From the NCBI GenBank assembly GCA_020137815.1, contig CM035355.1:6553097-6617096 (forward strand): DNA of 64,000 bases, written 5' to 3'. The DNA comes from Hormiphora californensis. Lineage: Eukaryota > Ctenophora > Tentaculata > Cydippida > Pleurobrachiidae. A program made the translations under genes and the position numbers. Each line of letters opens with the position of its first letter. The first letter of the stretch is position 1. Shown in pieces: positions 34,912 to 46,279 of this stretch. Under the pieces are notes generated by a model. It was not told where the DNA came from. It ran no database searches and saw nothing but the letters and a program-made list of their open reading frames with translations.

Positions 34912-36433
34912 TTACACTGACACTGCATATAAAATAAGTATGGACAAATCGATAAAAATCCAACATATAACTACATCATGATAACATACCACCCCGCCTA
35001 GCACCCACCCACGCATTGAAGATTGTCTTAGTATACTCGATACAGCACTCATCCGTGCACCAATATTTCCCCCGATCCGGCTCAGTCTTTGCCTCTTCAT
35101 AACATCCCTCCTGCAAACAAATCGGCTTGAAACTTGACTTTCGTGTTGCCGTCGGAGTGACATTGTTCTCAATTTTCCTCAGCGGAGGTGGAGGGGTTGC
35201 CTCCTTCGCTGCTGCTTCCACTTTGACCGTTGATTCTGGTTTTGGGGTGGGTGGTTTGTGGTCACCACCCCTGGGCGAGGATACAGATGAGGTTAGGGGC
35301 GGAGTGGGGAGGATGTCCGTGGGTGTTTCTGATGTTGTTCTGCTCTTTTTCTTGAACTTCAAAGGGGGAAGTGGTTGGGGCATTAGAGGATTATCGAGAA
35401 GTTTTATTGACCGATTCTTAGGTTCCGTGCTGACCACCCAATCTGCATCATCCTTTCTCCCGACCTCCATGACATCAGGTGCTTTCCTTTTAACACTCCG
35501 TTTTGATGAAGGAGCAGCATCCGATATCTCACTTGATGGACGTTTTACCCGTTTCGTGGAAGTGGACGATGAATCCGAACTGACTGAAGATGACTTTTTA
35601 CTGGGTGCTGGGGATTTCGCCTTTTTCGCATCTTTTTTATCCAACTGCTCCTGCGTTACAACCCCGTTCTTCAGCTTGTAAGCATCACTATTCCGTATGT
35701 AGTGATTCTTCTGGGCCACCCCCAGTTCGTCCCACATCAACCGTGCCTCCGCTGTAATCTGCTTGTCTGTCAGTCCTGGGGATTGGGCGAGGATTTGGGA
35801 CCGGTGCTTCTCCGTGAAGGAACCAAAACCGGTTTGAGGCTTTTTGGTGGACTTTGCGGGTGACGGTTCTGGCGCTGGTGATGCTTTGGGTTTCTTTGGA
35901 ATCCTGGGAATCTTCTCCATCTTTGGAACAGGAGGTTCACTTTTAATTGGGTCAGGTGGTTTTTCTTCCTTTGGTTTTAGTTTATCAAACAAGTTCACTG
36001 GCTCCTTAGGTTCTTCTATCCTAGGAGGGGAATCCAAGGGTGAAGGTGTATCAACTGGGATAGGTTTTGGAGCAGTTTTCACGGGTGTCTTCCTTGGCGT
36101 TGCCTTCCGAGCTGGGGTAGGAGGTTTTACCGGTGGCTTCTCTTCTTCTTTCACCGGAGCGGGGGTTGTAACTGCTGGCAGCGGTCCAGGTTCTTGCTTT
36201 GTACCACCTGCCGCCTCTGAATCAGCGGCTGCCTGTGCCACGAACTTCTCCACGACACCAGGGGGAGCCATGACCGTGACATGGGCTATTGTTTGACCGT
36301 GGTTCATGGTCATAACCTTGACTGGGCCAGCGAGGGATGCGCCAGGAGGTAGGTTGATTTTGGCGACCTTTCCCCCGCTGATCTCAATGGGGATCGCCAT
36401 CGTGGTTCGGACCATCTGGGAGTTAGGATCCAT
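34912..36433 (-). CDS. TOX-like HMG-box protein
   Basis: Nuclear HMG-box protein of about 485 residues. Starts at 36433 (MDPNSQM). Residues about 90-200 are rich in proline and lysine. The HMG-like box is at about 200-260, with GFGSFTEKHRSQIL, ARLMWDELGVAQKNHY and DAYKLKNG. Then come a nuclear basic region (SKRSVKRKAP) and a C-terminal cysteine motif, CLQEGC....YWCTDECC...IFNAWV, which matches the C-terminus of TOX-family proteins (SGC...YCSNECV...FxAWV). Without splicing the frame ends in ARRGGMLS at 34976. Alternatively GTATGT at 34986 is a donor and the acceptor TTATATGCAG leads to an 11-base last exon ending at 34912 (GVSV). The 3' end is duplicated downstream. Confidence 0.82.
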
Positions 36434-36707
36434 CTTGTGTTTCTTGCTAGGGAGAAGAATTGGAGTTAGGCAAGTGGGGGGCCGGGGAATGGGGATAGGG
36501 TTTCAGTGATACAGCGAGGTGGGTAGCATTTTAAAGAAGATTTGAGAGATTTAGGAAGGAAATAAAAACACAAGGATCCACGATAAAACAAGAAAATTTA
36601 ACAGTACTGTAAAATTCTAGGCCGTACATTTAATATCTCAGACAAACACATTTCCACTATTTGCTTTCAGTCTCAATAAGTCTAAATCAGAACCACTACA
36701 CATAACG

Positions 36708-37571
36708 CTATTGCACAAACAAGTTAGATTTCCGTTTCTTCCACCCACCCCTGATCTGTTTATTAAACCGGTGATGGGTTGCCGTCATCGGAACACCTGC
36801 GCTTCCCAAATTGTTCTCACCGTAACAGTCCTTATGTCCCTGACCCGCCCGGTACAACTTAACCACCATCTGATGCACACATTCCCGATACAAACACTTA
36901 CACTTGTACTTTTGGGTCTTTTTGTCATATGTTGTCACCACTCTCCCCGATTTGGGTTTAATACCCTTGATGGTTGAGGTACAAACTGAGTAAAACGCGG
37001 ATGTAGAGTCATTGTTCGCGTGGAAGGGCATAATAACGGGGGTGTTGTTATCGAGGCAGTAGTTGTGAAGGGTGTAAACATCACACTTCTCATCATCAGT
37101 TATCCGGTCAAACAACTCAATTTGATCCAAGTCCGGGAAGTCTTCGTTTACATCAGCGATTTCCTGTTCATCATCCATGTATAGATTGTTCTCACGGACA
37201 TAGCGCTCCACCGCCGAAAGGTGCTTACACAGCTGTCTGTCCTGCATCTCACACCCAATCTCGCAATAAAACTCTTTTGGATGAGTCTTTTTGAAAATAA
37301 CATGAACAGGGAACCCAACTCCAACAGCCGAACTACGGACGATAAAAATCCCTGCCGTTTTGTCGACCATCTGACATTTCAATGCATTCAAAAGTTGGCT
37401 TCGCCTTTCAAACTCTCGTTTACAAGGACGTTTACTTTTTCGCTCAGGTTCAGAGGAGCCTAATTCAGGTTTGATGGTTTCAGGTTGGGAGGAGGGCTCG
37501 GGTTTGGGAGTTCGTTTCAGTAAACTACGCCTGGCGAGCCGGTTCACGGTTTCACAACAAACAGTATCCAT
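36708..37571 (-). CDS. SWIM-type zinc-finger protein, gene B (no HxHC fingers)
   Basis: Intact single-exon frame of 287 residues. It consists of a basic N-terminus and the C-terminal domain shared with genes A and C: QMVDKTAGIFIVRSSAVG, GFPVHVIFKKTHPKEFYC, CEMQDRQLCKHLSAVERYV, an acidic stretch DLDQIELFDRITDDEKCDVY, LHNYCLDNNTPVI, FYSVC and the SWIM motif YKCKCLYRECVHQMVVKLYR. The HxHC finger array is missing, so this is the shortest member and may interfere with or partner the larger ones. CTCCCTTTCTAG ends three bases before the ATG, a likely 3' splice site. Function unknown. Confidence 0.8.
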   Translation of the reverse strand: MDTVCCETVNRLARRSLLKRTPKPEPSSQPETIKPELGSSEPERKSKRPCKREFERRSQLLNALKCQMVDKTAGIFIVRSSAVGVGFPVHVIFKKTHPKEFYCEIGCEMQDRQLCKHLSAVERYVRENNLYMDDEQEIADVNEDFPDLDQIELFDRITDDEKCDVYTLHNYCLDNNTPVIMPFHANNDSTSAFYSVCTSTIKGIKPKSGRVVTTYDKKTQKYKCKCLYRECVHQMVVKLYRAGQGHKDCYGENNLGSAGVPMTATHHRFNKQIRGGWKKRKSNLFVQ

Positions 37572-37574
37572 TTC

Positions 37575-37750
37575 CTAGAAAGGGAGTAGAGGGAGTGTTA
37601 ATTCATGGAAAAGGGGGTCGAGGGAGTGATAATTTCTAGAAAGAGAAAGGAGTAGAGGGAGTGTTAATTCTGAGAAAGGGAGTAGAGGGAGTGTTAATTC
37701 CTGGAAAGGGAGTAGAGGGAGTGATAATTCCTGGAAAGGGAGTAGAGCTG
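37575..37750. repeat. Tandem repeat of GGGAGTAGAGGGAGTG units
   Basis: Five to six imperfect copies of a unit of about 30 bases (GGGAGTAGAGGGAGTGTTAA + TTCCTGGAAA) directly upstream of gene B on its 5' side. Noncoding. Confidence 0.8.
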
Positions 37751-38227
37751 AGGAAGTGTAGGGATTATTCAGAGAGAAGAACAGTGGGTTTATGGGAAGA
37801 ACGGGTTAAGAAAAACACGGTGAGTATAGAAAACATGGTGGGCTTGAAAACAAAGTTAGAAAACGCAGGGAGTTTACATGACAAAAGGGTCAGGGAGGTT
37901 CAGAGGGTCAAATAAAACTCGACTGCTTTTTAGTAAAGGCTAACAGCTCAGGTTGTATTAAAATAAATAAAAATTGAATTAAAACAACGCTCTCTTTTTC
38001 ATAGTCCTATGGAAATAAGTTATTAACTTTTAAAAGATGAAAAAATAGAGCGGGGAGAACTTGCTTTAACACACACTCACACACGGACAAATGTCCAAAA
38101 ACAAACGAACAGCCCCGTGCACAATTCACTCATACTCGGCGTCCAGAGACTTTCAGGTACCTTCTCTGGTCATCATCGTAAAGATTGTCCAAAAATTGAT
38201 TAGCACTGATTATCTTCATGGGCTGGT

Positions 38228-41200
38228 TCACACTGCCCTGGATTGTTTGACCCATAACAGTCCTTTCAGACCGAGACTCGCCCGGTACAGCTTAGTAACC
38301 GTGGTATGGACACACTCCTTGTAGAAGCATTTGCAGAGGTACTTTTGAGTCTTTTTGTTGTACGTGGTGATAACCCTACCAGAGCGTGTGTAGTACCCTT
38401 TGAACATGGCGTTACAGACAGAATAGAAGGTACAGGAGGTCTCCTCACCATCAGGATATTTGAAGGTTTGGAAGGGTCGAATAACGGGGGTGTTGTTGTC
38501 GAGGCAGTAATTGTGGAGGGTGTAAACATCACACTTCTCATCATCAGTTATCCGGTCAAACAACTCAATTTGATCCAAGTCCGGGAAGTCCTCGTTCAAA
38601 TCGGTGCACTCCGGTTCTTCCTCTTTGTATAGATTGTTCTCACGGACATAACGTTCCACGGCTGAAAGGTGCTTACACAGCTGTCTGTCCTGCATCTCAC
38701 AACCACTCTCACAGTGAAACTCTTTTGGGTGAGTCTTTTTGAAGATAACATGAACAGGAAAACCTAGACCAACCGCTGAGCCCCGAACCAAAAATATACC
38801 TGCTGATTTATCAACTAACTGACACCCTAAACTCTCCACCCTCTCCTTCTTCAGCTCCGACTTTGTACTCTTCTTCCTCTTCTTATAGCTGACCTTTCAT
38901 GAGAGACTGGCCACCTACCAGTAGTCTTCCTCTTCTTCCTCAGGTACCGAATACACCGGGGAAAGTGCCGGAGCATGGGCTGTAGGGAATCAGATTTAGT
39001 ACAAATAGGGACAGTGATAGTGGAGATCACCCTGCCCACCGTGACATCCCTCACCACTCCTACTGCACGGGATAATCTTCAACAGAGTCACCTCCCGGTC
39101 GTTCAAGTTCGGGATATCAGGATATACGATGGAGTTGTCCTCCGCGCCAGAAGTGCTAACTCCACTGTCGACACCCCGAGAGCCATATTTCTGGTGTGCG
39201 ACAAAACAATCTCGGTAAGTGAGCGGCAACTTTCTTCTGGTTGTAGTCGATGAAGTTGCAGAGTGAGCAGTGCCAGTGGCCACACCTGCCTTCCCGTGGT
39301 TCAAAGTTTTCCGAGCTGCACTTTTCAATGGCTGCAGTGCAGTACTAGGATGTGAGTTGAAGCAGCCTTAGCGGAGCAGACCTCTGTGTAGTGCAGTGTC
39401 ACCTTCCTCTTCCTCCAATCCACATAAGGACACAATGGGCAGTGGAAATGATGTGCCTTCTTCTCCTCACATTTCCGATGAGGCGCACACTCCATGTAAT
39501 CCTTAGCGCACTGCATTATATCAAAGTCGATCATGGAGCCGGGAATTTGTGATTTAACGTGGAACTCTACAAAATTACTGCAGTGAATGAAGTGCTTGAT
39601 GCCGAGGAGGCTCCCAAAACCGACCTTATCGCAGATCGGACAATGCCAATGCTTCCTCCAGGACCCATAGTCATCGATCCGTGTATTCAGGGGATACGTA
39701 CACTGGTAGACATTGTTAGAGCAAAACACGAGGGGAGAGTTGCTAGGGGTAATCCGGGAATCCGATACTGCTCAACAATCTTCCTATCAGCATTCCACCA
39801 TTCAGTAGCGCCTTATTTTTAGCCATCAGCAACGACTTGGAACCCTTCTTGGTCCTCTTCATGCAGGATAAATGGTGCTCCGAGGCAGTGCTCTTGGTGG
39901 GACCAGTAAACCCGCACAGAGAGCAATGCCAGTGTTTCTCCTGCTGGACAGGAACTAAAGCTAAAGCAGACCCGGGTGTTGTGGTGGAGTGGTTGACAGA
40001 GCAGGAGAACACCCCATGTACCTCGTCTTCCTCGTCACTAGAAATCATATCATCCTCCATAAGAACAGCACTTGTGGGACACGTCTCCACGTCCACGTCA
40101 ACTATCTCCACACCCATGTGGTTCTTCAAGATATGGGATCGGATTCGGTAGCGTTTGTAGTCGACAAAATCACACGCCCGGCAGTGCCAGTGGGCTCGAC
40201 GACGAGGGTCGACCTTCCTACTGCCCTTACACAGCCTGATATCCTGCTCGCATCTTTCCATCATCTGCATGCAGGGGTCATCAGTTGCATTCTCTCCTGT
40301 CCCACCTCCACCTCCTCCACTCGCATTTGTACCGCCAGACAAAAGGGAAACATTTGGACGAATGGTGATCTTGGCGGGGCTGATGGATGAATCGAGGTCA
40401 AACGCTTTGGAGATGTGGGCTTTTTGAACGTGATTCTCTGCCCTGTCCTTCCTGTAACTAACATAACTACAGACAGAGCAATGGAAATGTGTCACACGTT
40501 TTGAGTCTGTGGTATTGCACGACGCCTCTCTCTGTCTGCACACAATAACATTTGGTGGGTTTTTGAATTTGTCCTCATTTGGGTCCACCTTCTCTCTGAG
40601 GGCCCTGGCCCTGGATCGTAGACACTGTCCTATCTGGTGCTGTTGGAGGGACTTTTTGTTGAGATCAGGCTTGGAACAGATACCACAGTGATAATGAACA
40701 GGTCGTCCCGGGAGATCGTCAACTCTGCAAATGGGCAACTTTTTGAAGCACTTGATCACACTGGTTAGCTGGTCGGGTGTGTCGTATTCCTGCTCAAAAT
40801 CTGTATCACTATCCTCACTATCACTGTTCCTCAGCGCCGAGGGATCCATTTCTTTCCGCTTCTGGTTGGAAAATGTGGCATCCTTGAGATCAGTCCCAAG
40901 GTTTGAAAGGCAGGTGGTGAAGTGTTTTATCATGGACGCTTTACCACCAGAGAGGGTGCAAATTGGACAGTGCCAGTGAATTCGCCCTGATTTTTGGGAG
41001 AAACCCCCACTGCCAAAGCAGCCGTCCATCCTTTTGAAACATGGGATAATGTTGATGTACTTCCGGGAGGTGTTGTCAATGACAGGAAACTCCACCGGGG
41101 AATCATACTCATCCTCGTCTAAACGGCTTGATTTCTCCTCAAAAATGGCGGAAAGTTTCTCCAAACACCCTGATTTGTGAGCCTGGATGTTCACCAGCAG

Positions 41201-42377
41201 AGAACTGGACCATGTACAGTAGGGGCAGTGATAGTGCTTGAGAGTCAGGCCCCGGTTCACCGCACACCCCTTCCACTCACCCGTACACTCGATAATCCGA
41301 TGATCAAAAGGCTCTTCGACGACCATCGTAGGGGGATAGTTCTGAGGCATCAAGGTAGCACCAGATGGAACAATCTCTGTCACCAGCTCCTCTGTCTGGC
41401 CAAACATCTGAACAGTTCCCAGGCGGTGTTTATTATGTTGCTGACACACTACGTAGTGAGCTTTGACAATGCTCAACCTGCACTCACTGAACTCCTTGCA
41501 GTTTGGACAATGGTAGTGCAGGATAGGGGCCATGATGGTCTTGTTTCCCTGGACCTTCTCCTCTGCACAGCAGGAGTGGTCGAGTGCGTAACACTTGGGA
41601 ATGAAAATGTCATTGTTGATGGCGTTACAGTGGAGATGATTGATATGATCGATGACACCCTCCCGTTTAATCCCACAAAACTCACACGCCGGACAATGGT
41701 AATGTTCCTGGATTTCATTCTTGATGTCGATCCTCTTCATGCACTGCTTTTTCCGGCACACCTGGAGATCAATAACCAGAGAGTCGTCCTCCACCGTAGT
41801 CATGACAACAGGATACTCCCCACTGGAGTGGCCCTCGTCTGACTCAATTAGATCCTGCTCAAAGCACCTGGACCGGTGTTTCTCAATTTCATCCACCTCG
41901 GTGGTCGTCCACTCGCACGTGTCACAGTGGTAGTGAAACTTGGTTTCGTCGTACTGATGCCGGCATGCCAACTCCGAACACACCGGGTAAAGATCCAACC
42001 GAGTGGCCAGGTTCTCACAGGTGAATATATGGTTTTTCATCGCCTGTCAGACGGGAATTCACGTGCATGCAGTCAGGGTAACCCGCACAGTGATAATGTT
42101 TCTGTCCCATGGTCTTCTTGGCCCGTTCCTGGCCCGCCACACAGTACGCCTGGGATTTGGAGCATATCAAGTAGGATTCCTCGGGGATAGTAGGTGGTTT
42201 CACGTTACATTCGTTTACGTGTTGTCGGGCATGCTCGTGTTCGAAGGATACAAAGCTGCATTTGACGGAAATGGGGCAGTGGTAATGAGGTGTGGCGTCC
42301 GTTTTGAGGCAGAGTGGAAGAACGCCATAACATTTGGGAAAGTAGCCTTCGGCCTCCATTTGAGATCGGGCCATCAT
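38228..42377 (-). CDS. Large HxHC zinc-finger/SWIM protein, gene C (about 15 fingers)
   Basis: Start at 42377 (MMARSQMEAEG). I count fifteen fingers of the form H[YWF]HCxxC followed 11-16 residues later by H-x3-5-C or H, for example HYHCPYCTWSSS...HKSGC, HWHCRACDFVDY...HILKNH and HFHCPLCPYVDW...HYTEVC. The longest open piece (39743-42040) has 765 residues. The C-terminal piece (38228-38839) is the same domain as gene B, with KCFYKECVHTTVTKLYR as SWIM motif. Fingers 2, 12-14 and 15 are read in different frames: single-base shifts lie near 42045, 39735, 39340, 39005 and 38890. Because finger spacing continues across each shift, these look like sequence errors or very young lesions. Function unknown; nucleic-acid binding inferred. 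Confidence 0.7.
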
Positions 42378-42379
42378 CT

Positions 42380-43015
42380 TTGGATCATTCTTTCCTACAG
42401 TAGGGAGAGGGGAGGGGAGTTAGTAAGGGGTGGTGAATGGGGGCTTTGGATCATTCGTTCCTACAGTAGGGAGAGGGGAGGGGAGTTAGTAAGGCGTGGA
42501 GAATGGGGGATTTAGTTGAGATTAGTCGAGGGGGTGTTTGATAAAAAGAGGGAGGTATGATAACCAAAGGGGTTGGATAACTAATAGGGCTGAAATGGTA
42601 GCTGGGTAATTATGGACCGTGGTCCGTGGACGTAAAGGTAAAACCTTTGATTCAGACCAATGACCATGGCACAAGGGTAAGTAAGATTTAGATTATAGCG
42701 CAAAGTTAGCGTATCACTATTTTAGTAATGTTTGGGTGAAGGCAAGGGAAATAAATAAGTAGCTCAAAAAGCTAAGTATTGAGGATAGACGAAGAAAGAA
42801 AGTAAAACGAAAAGGACTGTAAATTAAATGTAAGTCATGAAAAATGATCAAACATAATAAACTTGGGAAATAAAGTTTGAAAAAGGAAAAAGTGCTTCAA
42901 ACAGCACCATGAGGCCCAATGAACCAAACTCTAATTACCATTTTCTGCAAAACGAAAATAAATAAATGTTTGAATGTAGTTATAGATAAGTTTTTAGCAA
43001 GTCTGAACCTCCTTT
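42380..43015. other. Intergenic with a short duplication
   Basis: Contains two copies of a segment of about 73 bases (TTTGGATCATTC to GGAGTTAGTAAG, 42381-42500) upstream of gene C. The rest is A-rich 3' flank of the next RRM gene. No gene seen. Confidence 0.5.
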
Positions 43016-44221
43016 TTACTTCTTTTTCTCCGACTTGAAGTCTACCCTCAAGGTCCTCCCATTGAGAGTTGATCCATTCATCGCGTGGACAGCGTTAGCG
43101 GCGTCTCCGTAGATGTTGAAGTTAACAAATCCAAACCAGTGGTCTGTTGCTTCAGATTTAACGTTGTTCATCGCCTTGACGCTGGTTATTGCCCCAAAGG
43201 GAGAAAACAGTTGGTAGAGTAAACAGTTCTTACAGGAGGTCTCCGGGAGATTGGCTACGTAGAGGCAGAATGAGCCAGGTGTAGCAGCCGCAGCCCCGGA
43301 TGCAGGGGGTGGAGCAGGGGCGGCAACTGGTGCAGGGTGGGGGTAACTAGCTCCGTACATGGATCCATAACCTGCAGGGGGTGGATGTCCGCCCTGGGCT
43401 GGAGCAGAGCGGGTGTAGTCGTGTGGAGGGCCGGCTGGAGGCGGGTAGGCACCATACCCCGGGTTTGCAGAAGGGATAAGATCCGGGGTGACCGTAGGGG
43501 ATTCGTCTGGGCAGGGGGAGGGGCTGACATGGCTGGAATAGGTGCAGCTGCAGCTGCAGAAGCAGTAGTGGATGTCTTTGCATAGGGACTAAAACGCTGA
43601 TCGTGATATGAGACCACTCCACCTCCACCAACTTTCGTTTTCAGTGTAAGTCCAGAATCGGCTTTCTTGCCAGAGTCAGCGATTTTAACGATTAAAGGAA
43701 GTGTCCCCCCTTCAGGAACTTTACCGTCCAAATTCAAGATCGCAGCCGATGCCTCCTTTGATGTTCCATATTTGACGAAACCAGCTCCTCGACTCTCTCC
43801 CGAGCTCTCCCGAAGAATTTTCACGTGTTTGAGAGGTCCGTGTTGTGAGAACAGCTCCCCAAGATCAGGCTCCTTCCATTGTTTTGGTATCCCCGCAATG
43901 TAGACATTCACATCGTCCACAACTGTTTTAGTGTAGACCTTGCTCCCGTCCAGCGGTGTAGAGTACGCCACCCTCAGCGTCTTCCCATCCATCTTCACTC
44001 TGTTATATTTATCAATTGCTTTTTGGGAGCTCTCTTCATCGATATACTTGATAAAACCGTAACCCTTTGATTCGTTAGTAGCAAAGTTCATCACCAAGTG
44101 GCAATTCTCCATGGCACCAAACTCGCTGAACATCTCTTTGAACTGGTCCTTGTCCACTGTGGCCGGGAGGTAGTTGACCATCAGGCATTTCCTCTGGATC
44201 GACTGTCAGTTGGTCCGCCAT
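43016..44221 (-). CDS. ELAV-like RNA-binding protein E1 (three RRMs)
   Basis: ELAV/Hu-type protein binding AU-rich RNA. The likely start is at 44221 (MADQLTVD). RRM1 begins CLMVNYLPATV with RNP1 KGYGFIKY; RRM2 begins VNVYIAGIPK with RNP1 RGAGFVKY; an Ala/Pro/Gly-rich linker leads to RRM3, FCLYVANLPETSCK with RNP1 HWFGFVNF, ending in RVDFKSEKKK. Two tandem RRMs plus a spaced third is the ELAV layout. The frame shifts near 44197 (between MADQLTVD and RKCLMVNYLP), 43498 (GGGG run) and 43472; without these the linker reads NPYGHPGSYP and SANPGYGAYPP. First of four related genes in a row. Confidence 0.85.
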
Positions 44222-44523
44222 CTCACCAATCTGATAGAGCTAAACTAAATTGGGAAAGGGAAGAAGTTACAAACTCGAGTAAAGAAACAAAGTAACTGCA
44301 ATCATTAAAACGTATAATAGCATAAAAAAACTATAATATTTGTCGTAAGGATTTGTGGTGGTCGAGAGAGTAAAAACGCTTTTTCACACAAATAAACCTA
44401 TTAAATGATCAACAAAATATAAGATGTGTACTTGTCTGCCATTTTAAATTATATTGGTTAAAAAGTGATTTTTCTAGGAATTGAACCTTTTCGTATTCGT
44501 GTGTATGTGCCAATTCTCACAAC

Positions 44524-45876
44524 TCACAAGTTATAATTATCTCCATAGCTATGGAACGCATTGTTTTTCTGTTTCATTCTGTCCCATTTACTGGCCTTGT
44601 AAACAACTTTCAGGACCTGTCCATCGAGAGTGCTCTTGTGTAGCGTGTTCACTGCCATGTCAGCTCCGGCCTGGTTGACATAGTTAACAAACCCAAACCA
44701 ACTCCCGGGGGTATAGTTATGATCTTTGTTGGTATTATTGGGCTCCATCGCCTTCACCGAGGCTATCGCTCCGTAAGGTGAGAACAACTGGTAGAGTAGG
44801 CACTGTTTACATGAGGTCTCGGGAAGATTTCCAACGTAGATTCCAACTGGATACGGATCATCTTCGATTGCAGCGGTGTTAGGGGTAAAAGAGTGGGAGG
44901 CACCTCCGTGAACGTCTATAGTACTCATTGGGGGTATGGTGGGTATAATTGGTGCTACGGCGCTACTCGAGTTTTTATTATAGGGATGAGCTCGACTATT
45001 CAAGACCGCCCTAAGGTCGTTCTTCTCGATTATTTTCCCGTGATGACTGGGCTCCTCGCCGCCTCGAGAGAAGGGATCAGTAAGTGAGCAGGAGAGCCTC
45101 ATAAGAGTGTTGTCCAACTGTCGGCCGTCCATTTTGGATGCCGCATCTGCTGCAGCTTCCAGTGAGTGCATTATAACCTTCCCTCGGCCTGTGGGCAGTT
45201 CCGCATGGTCTTTGAAAATTTTCGTATCGCAAACCGTCCCGAATTCGGAGAATATTTGATGTAAGTTGTGCTCCTTCACGGAGGCAGGTATACTGGAAAG
45301 CCAAACTGGTGTCATTTCGTGGTTGGTTACTACAGGTATTATCGGTGCTGCCACCTGAACATCAGTGTTATATCGGTGATGTGATCTGTCATCATATGAT
45401 CTATCATCATCAAATCGTGACTGTCTCGTACTGCTACTATTCTCATTATACCGGGGCGGGTGCTCTTCCACTATTCGAGGGGGACTTCTCCTGATTGGTT
45501 CTTGCCAGCTGGTATTCCGGGGTGGTGAGGCTCTTTTGTAGGGAGAAGTATCGGTGTGTATTAGGTGATATGAGTTTCCTCTCCGTGAGTCTACGGCAGC
45601 TGCAGCAGGAGCTGCTCCTAGTAGGGCATTTTGAGGAAAGCTTTGATTGGATAAGGAAACGTTAATCTTCGAAGGTCCAAAGAACCGGCCATTGAGGTTC
45701 AGGGCACGTCGGGCATCGTCAGGGTGGTAGTATTCAACGAACGCGTAGTATGGGAATCCAGATTGTATTATAGTCGTCCTGGCAACCTCCCCAGCAACAG
45801 AAAAGAGATCAGCGAGATCCCTATCTGTGGCCGTGTGGGTTATGTTAGTTACTTGTAGTACACACCTATTGGCCAT
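44524..45876 (-). CDS. ELAV-like RNA-binding protein E2 (three RRMs)
   Basis: Intact 450-residue single-exon frame. RRM1 is divergent (CVLQVTNITHTATD, YYAFVEYY), resembling hnRNP L/PTB-type first domains. RRM2: VWLSSIPASVKEHNLHQIF with GRGKVIMH. RRM3: VGIYVGNLPETSCKQCLLYQ, nearly the same as RRM3 of E1, so the two genes share ancestry at least in that domain. A linker rich in R, S and P lies between RRM1 and RRM2. An acceptor-like CCCTATATAG lies six bases before the ATG. Separation from E1 is 302 bases. Confidence 0.85.
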   Translation of the reverse strand: MANRCVLQVTNITHTATDRDLADLFSVAGEVARTTIIQSGFPYYAFVEYYHPDDARRALNLNGRFFGPSKINVSLSNQSFPQNALLGAAPAAAAVDSRRGNSYHLIHTDTSPYKRASPPRNTSWQEPIRRSPPRIVEEHPPRYNENSSSTRQSRFDDDRSYDDRSHHRYNTDVQVAAPIIPVVTNHEMTPVWLSSIPASVKEHNLHQIFSEFGTVCDTKIFKDHAELPTGRGKVIMHSLEAAADAASKMDGRQLDNTLMRLSCSLTDPFSRGGEEPSHHGKIIEKNDLRAVLNSRAHPYNKNSSSAVAPIIPTIPPMSTIDVHGGASHSFTPNTAAIEDDPYPVGIYVGNLPETSCKQCLLYQLFSPYGAIASVKAMEPNNTNKDHNYTPGSWFGFVNYVNQAGADMAVNTLHKSTLDGQVLKVVYKASKWDRMKQKNNAFHSYGDNYNL

Positions 45877-46279
45877 AGCGAGCTATATAGGGAAGGGTAG
45901 TTAGTGGAGGGGGTAAAAAGAGGGGGCGATGATATTCCTTGTGACAGGTAGACTCACAGAAAGAAACAAAGAGGGAGAAATAGAGATAGGCAAGGTTTTT
46001 TTGGAGTAAAAATCAAGTGATCCTTCCTGAGTAATATCATCGCGATGTCATCTCATTTGACGGTTATACATAAATTAACAATAAATTAAGATATTAATAA
46101 GTTAAGATACACACACACAGGATAAGAAGCTGTACGCTCGTGAAAAATAAAACTAATAACGCTACCACAGAAAAAACAGACAAACGCACAAACTCTCTCC
46201 CTCACACACACACGACGTAAGATAATACAGTCGGATATGCAATGTCTCCGCACAGGAACCGCACACCCACACAAACTAC

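Larger units (their letters stand above)
32995..35306. repeat. 1,156-bp direct tandem duplication
   Basis: Unit 1 runs from about 32995 to 34150 and unit 2 from 34151 to 35306. Identical landmarks are exactly 1,156 bases apart, for example CCAACCACTC at 33001 and 34157, and ATGAGGTTAG at 34131 and 35287. Each unit spans the 5' two-thirds of CPPED1, the intergenic space and the 3' end of the TOX-like gene. At the junction near 34150 TOX sequence meets CPPED1 sequence with a few shared bases (AGTTGT). Identity is high but not perfect, so the event is fairly recent. Confidence 0.93.

Noticed and set aside
39743-42040. Gene C starting at MKNHIFTC (42040) as an independent 765-residue protein
   Set aside because: MKNHIFTC is the second half of a finger whose HYHC half lies just upstream in another frame, so the true start is at 42377 and a frame shift intervenes.
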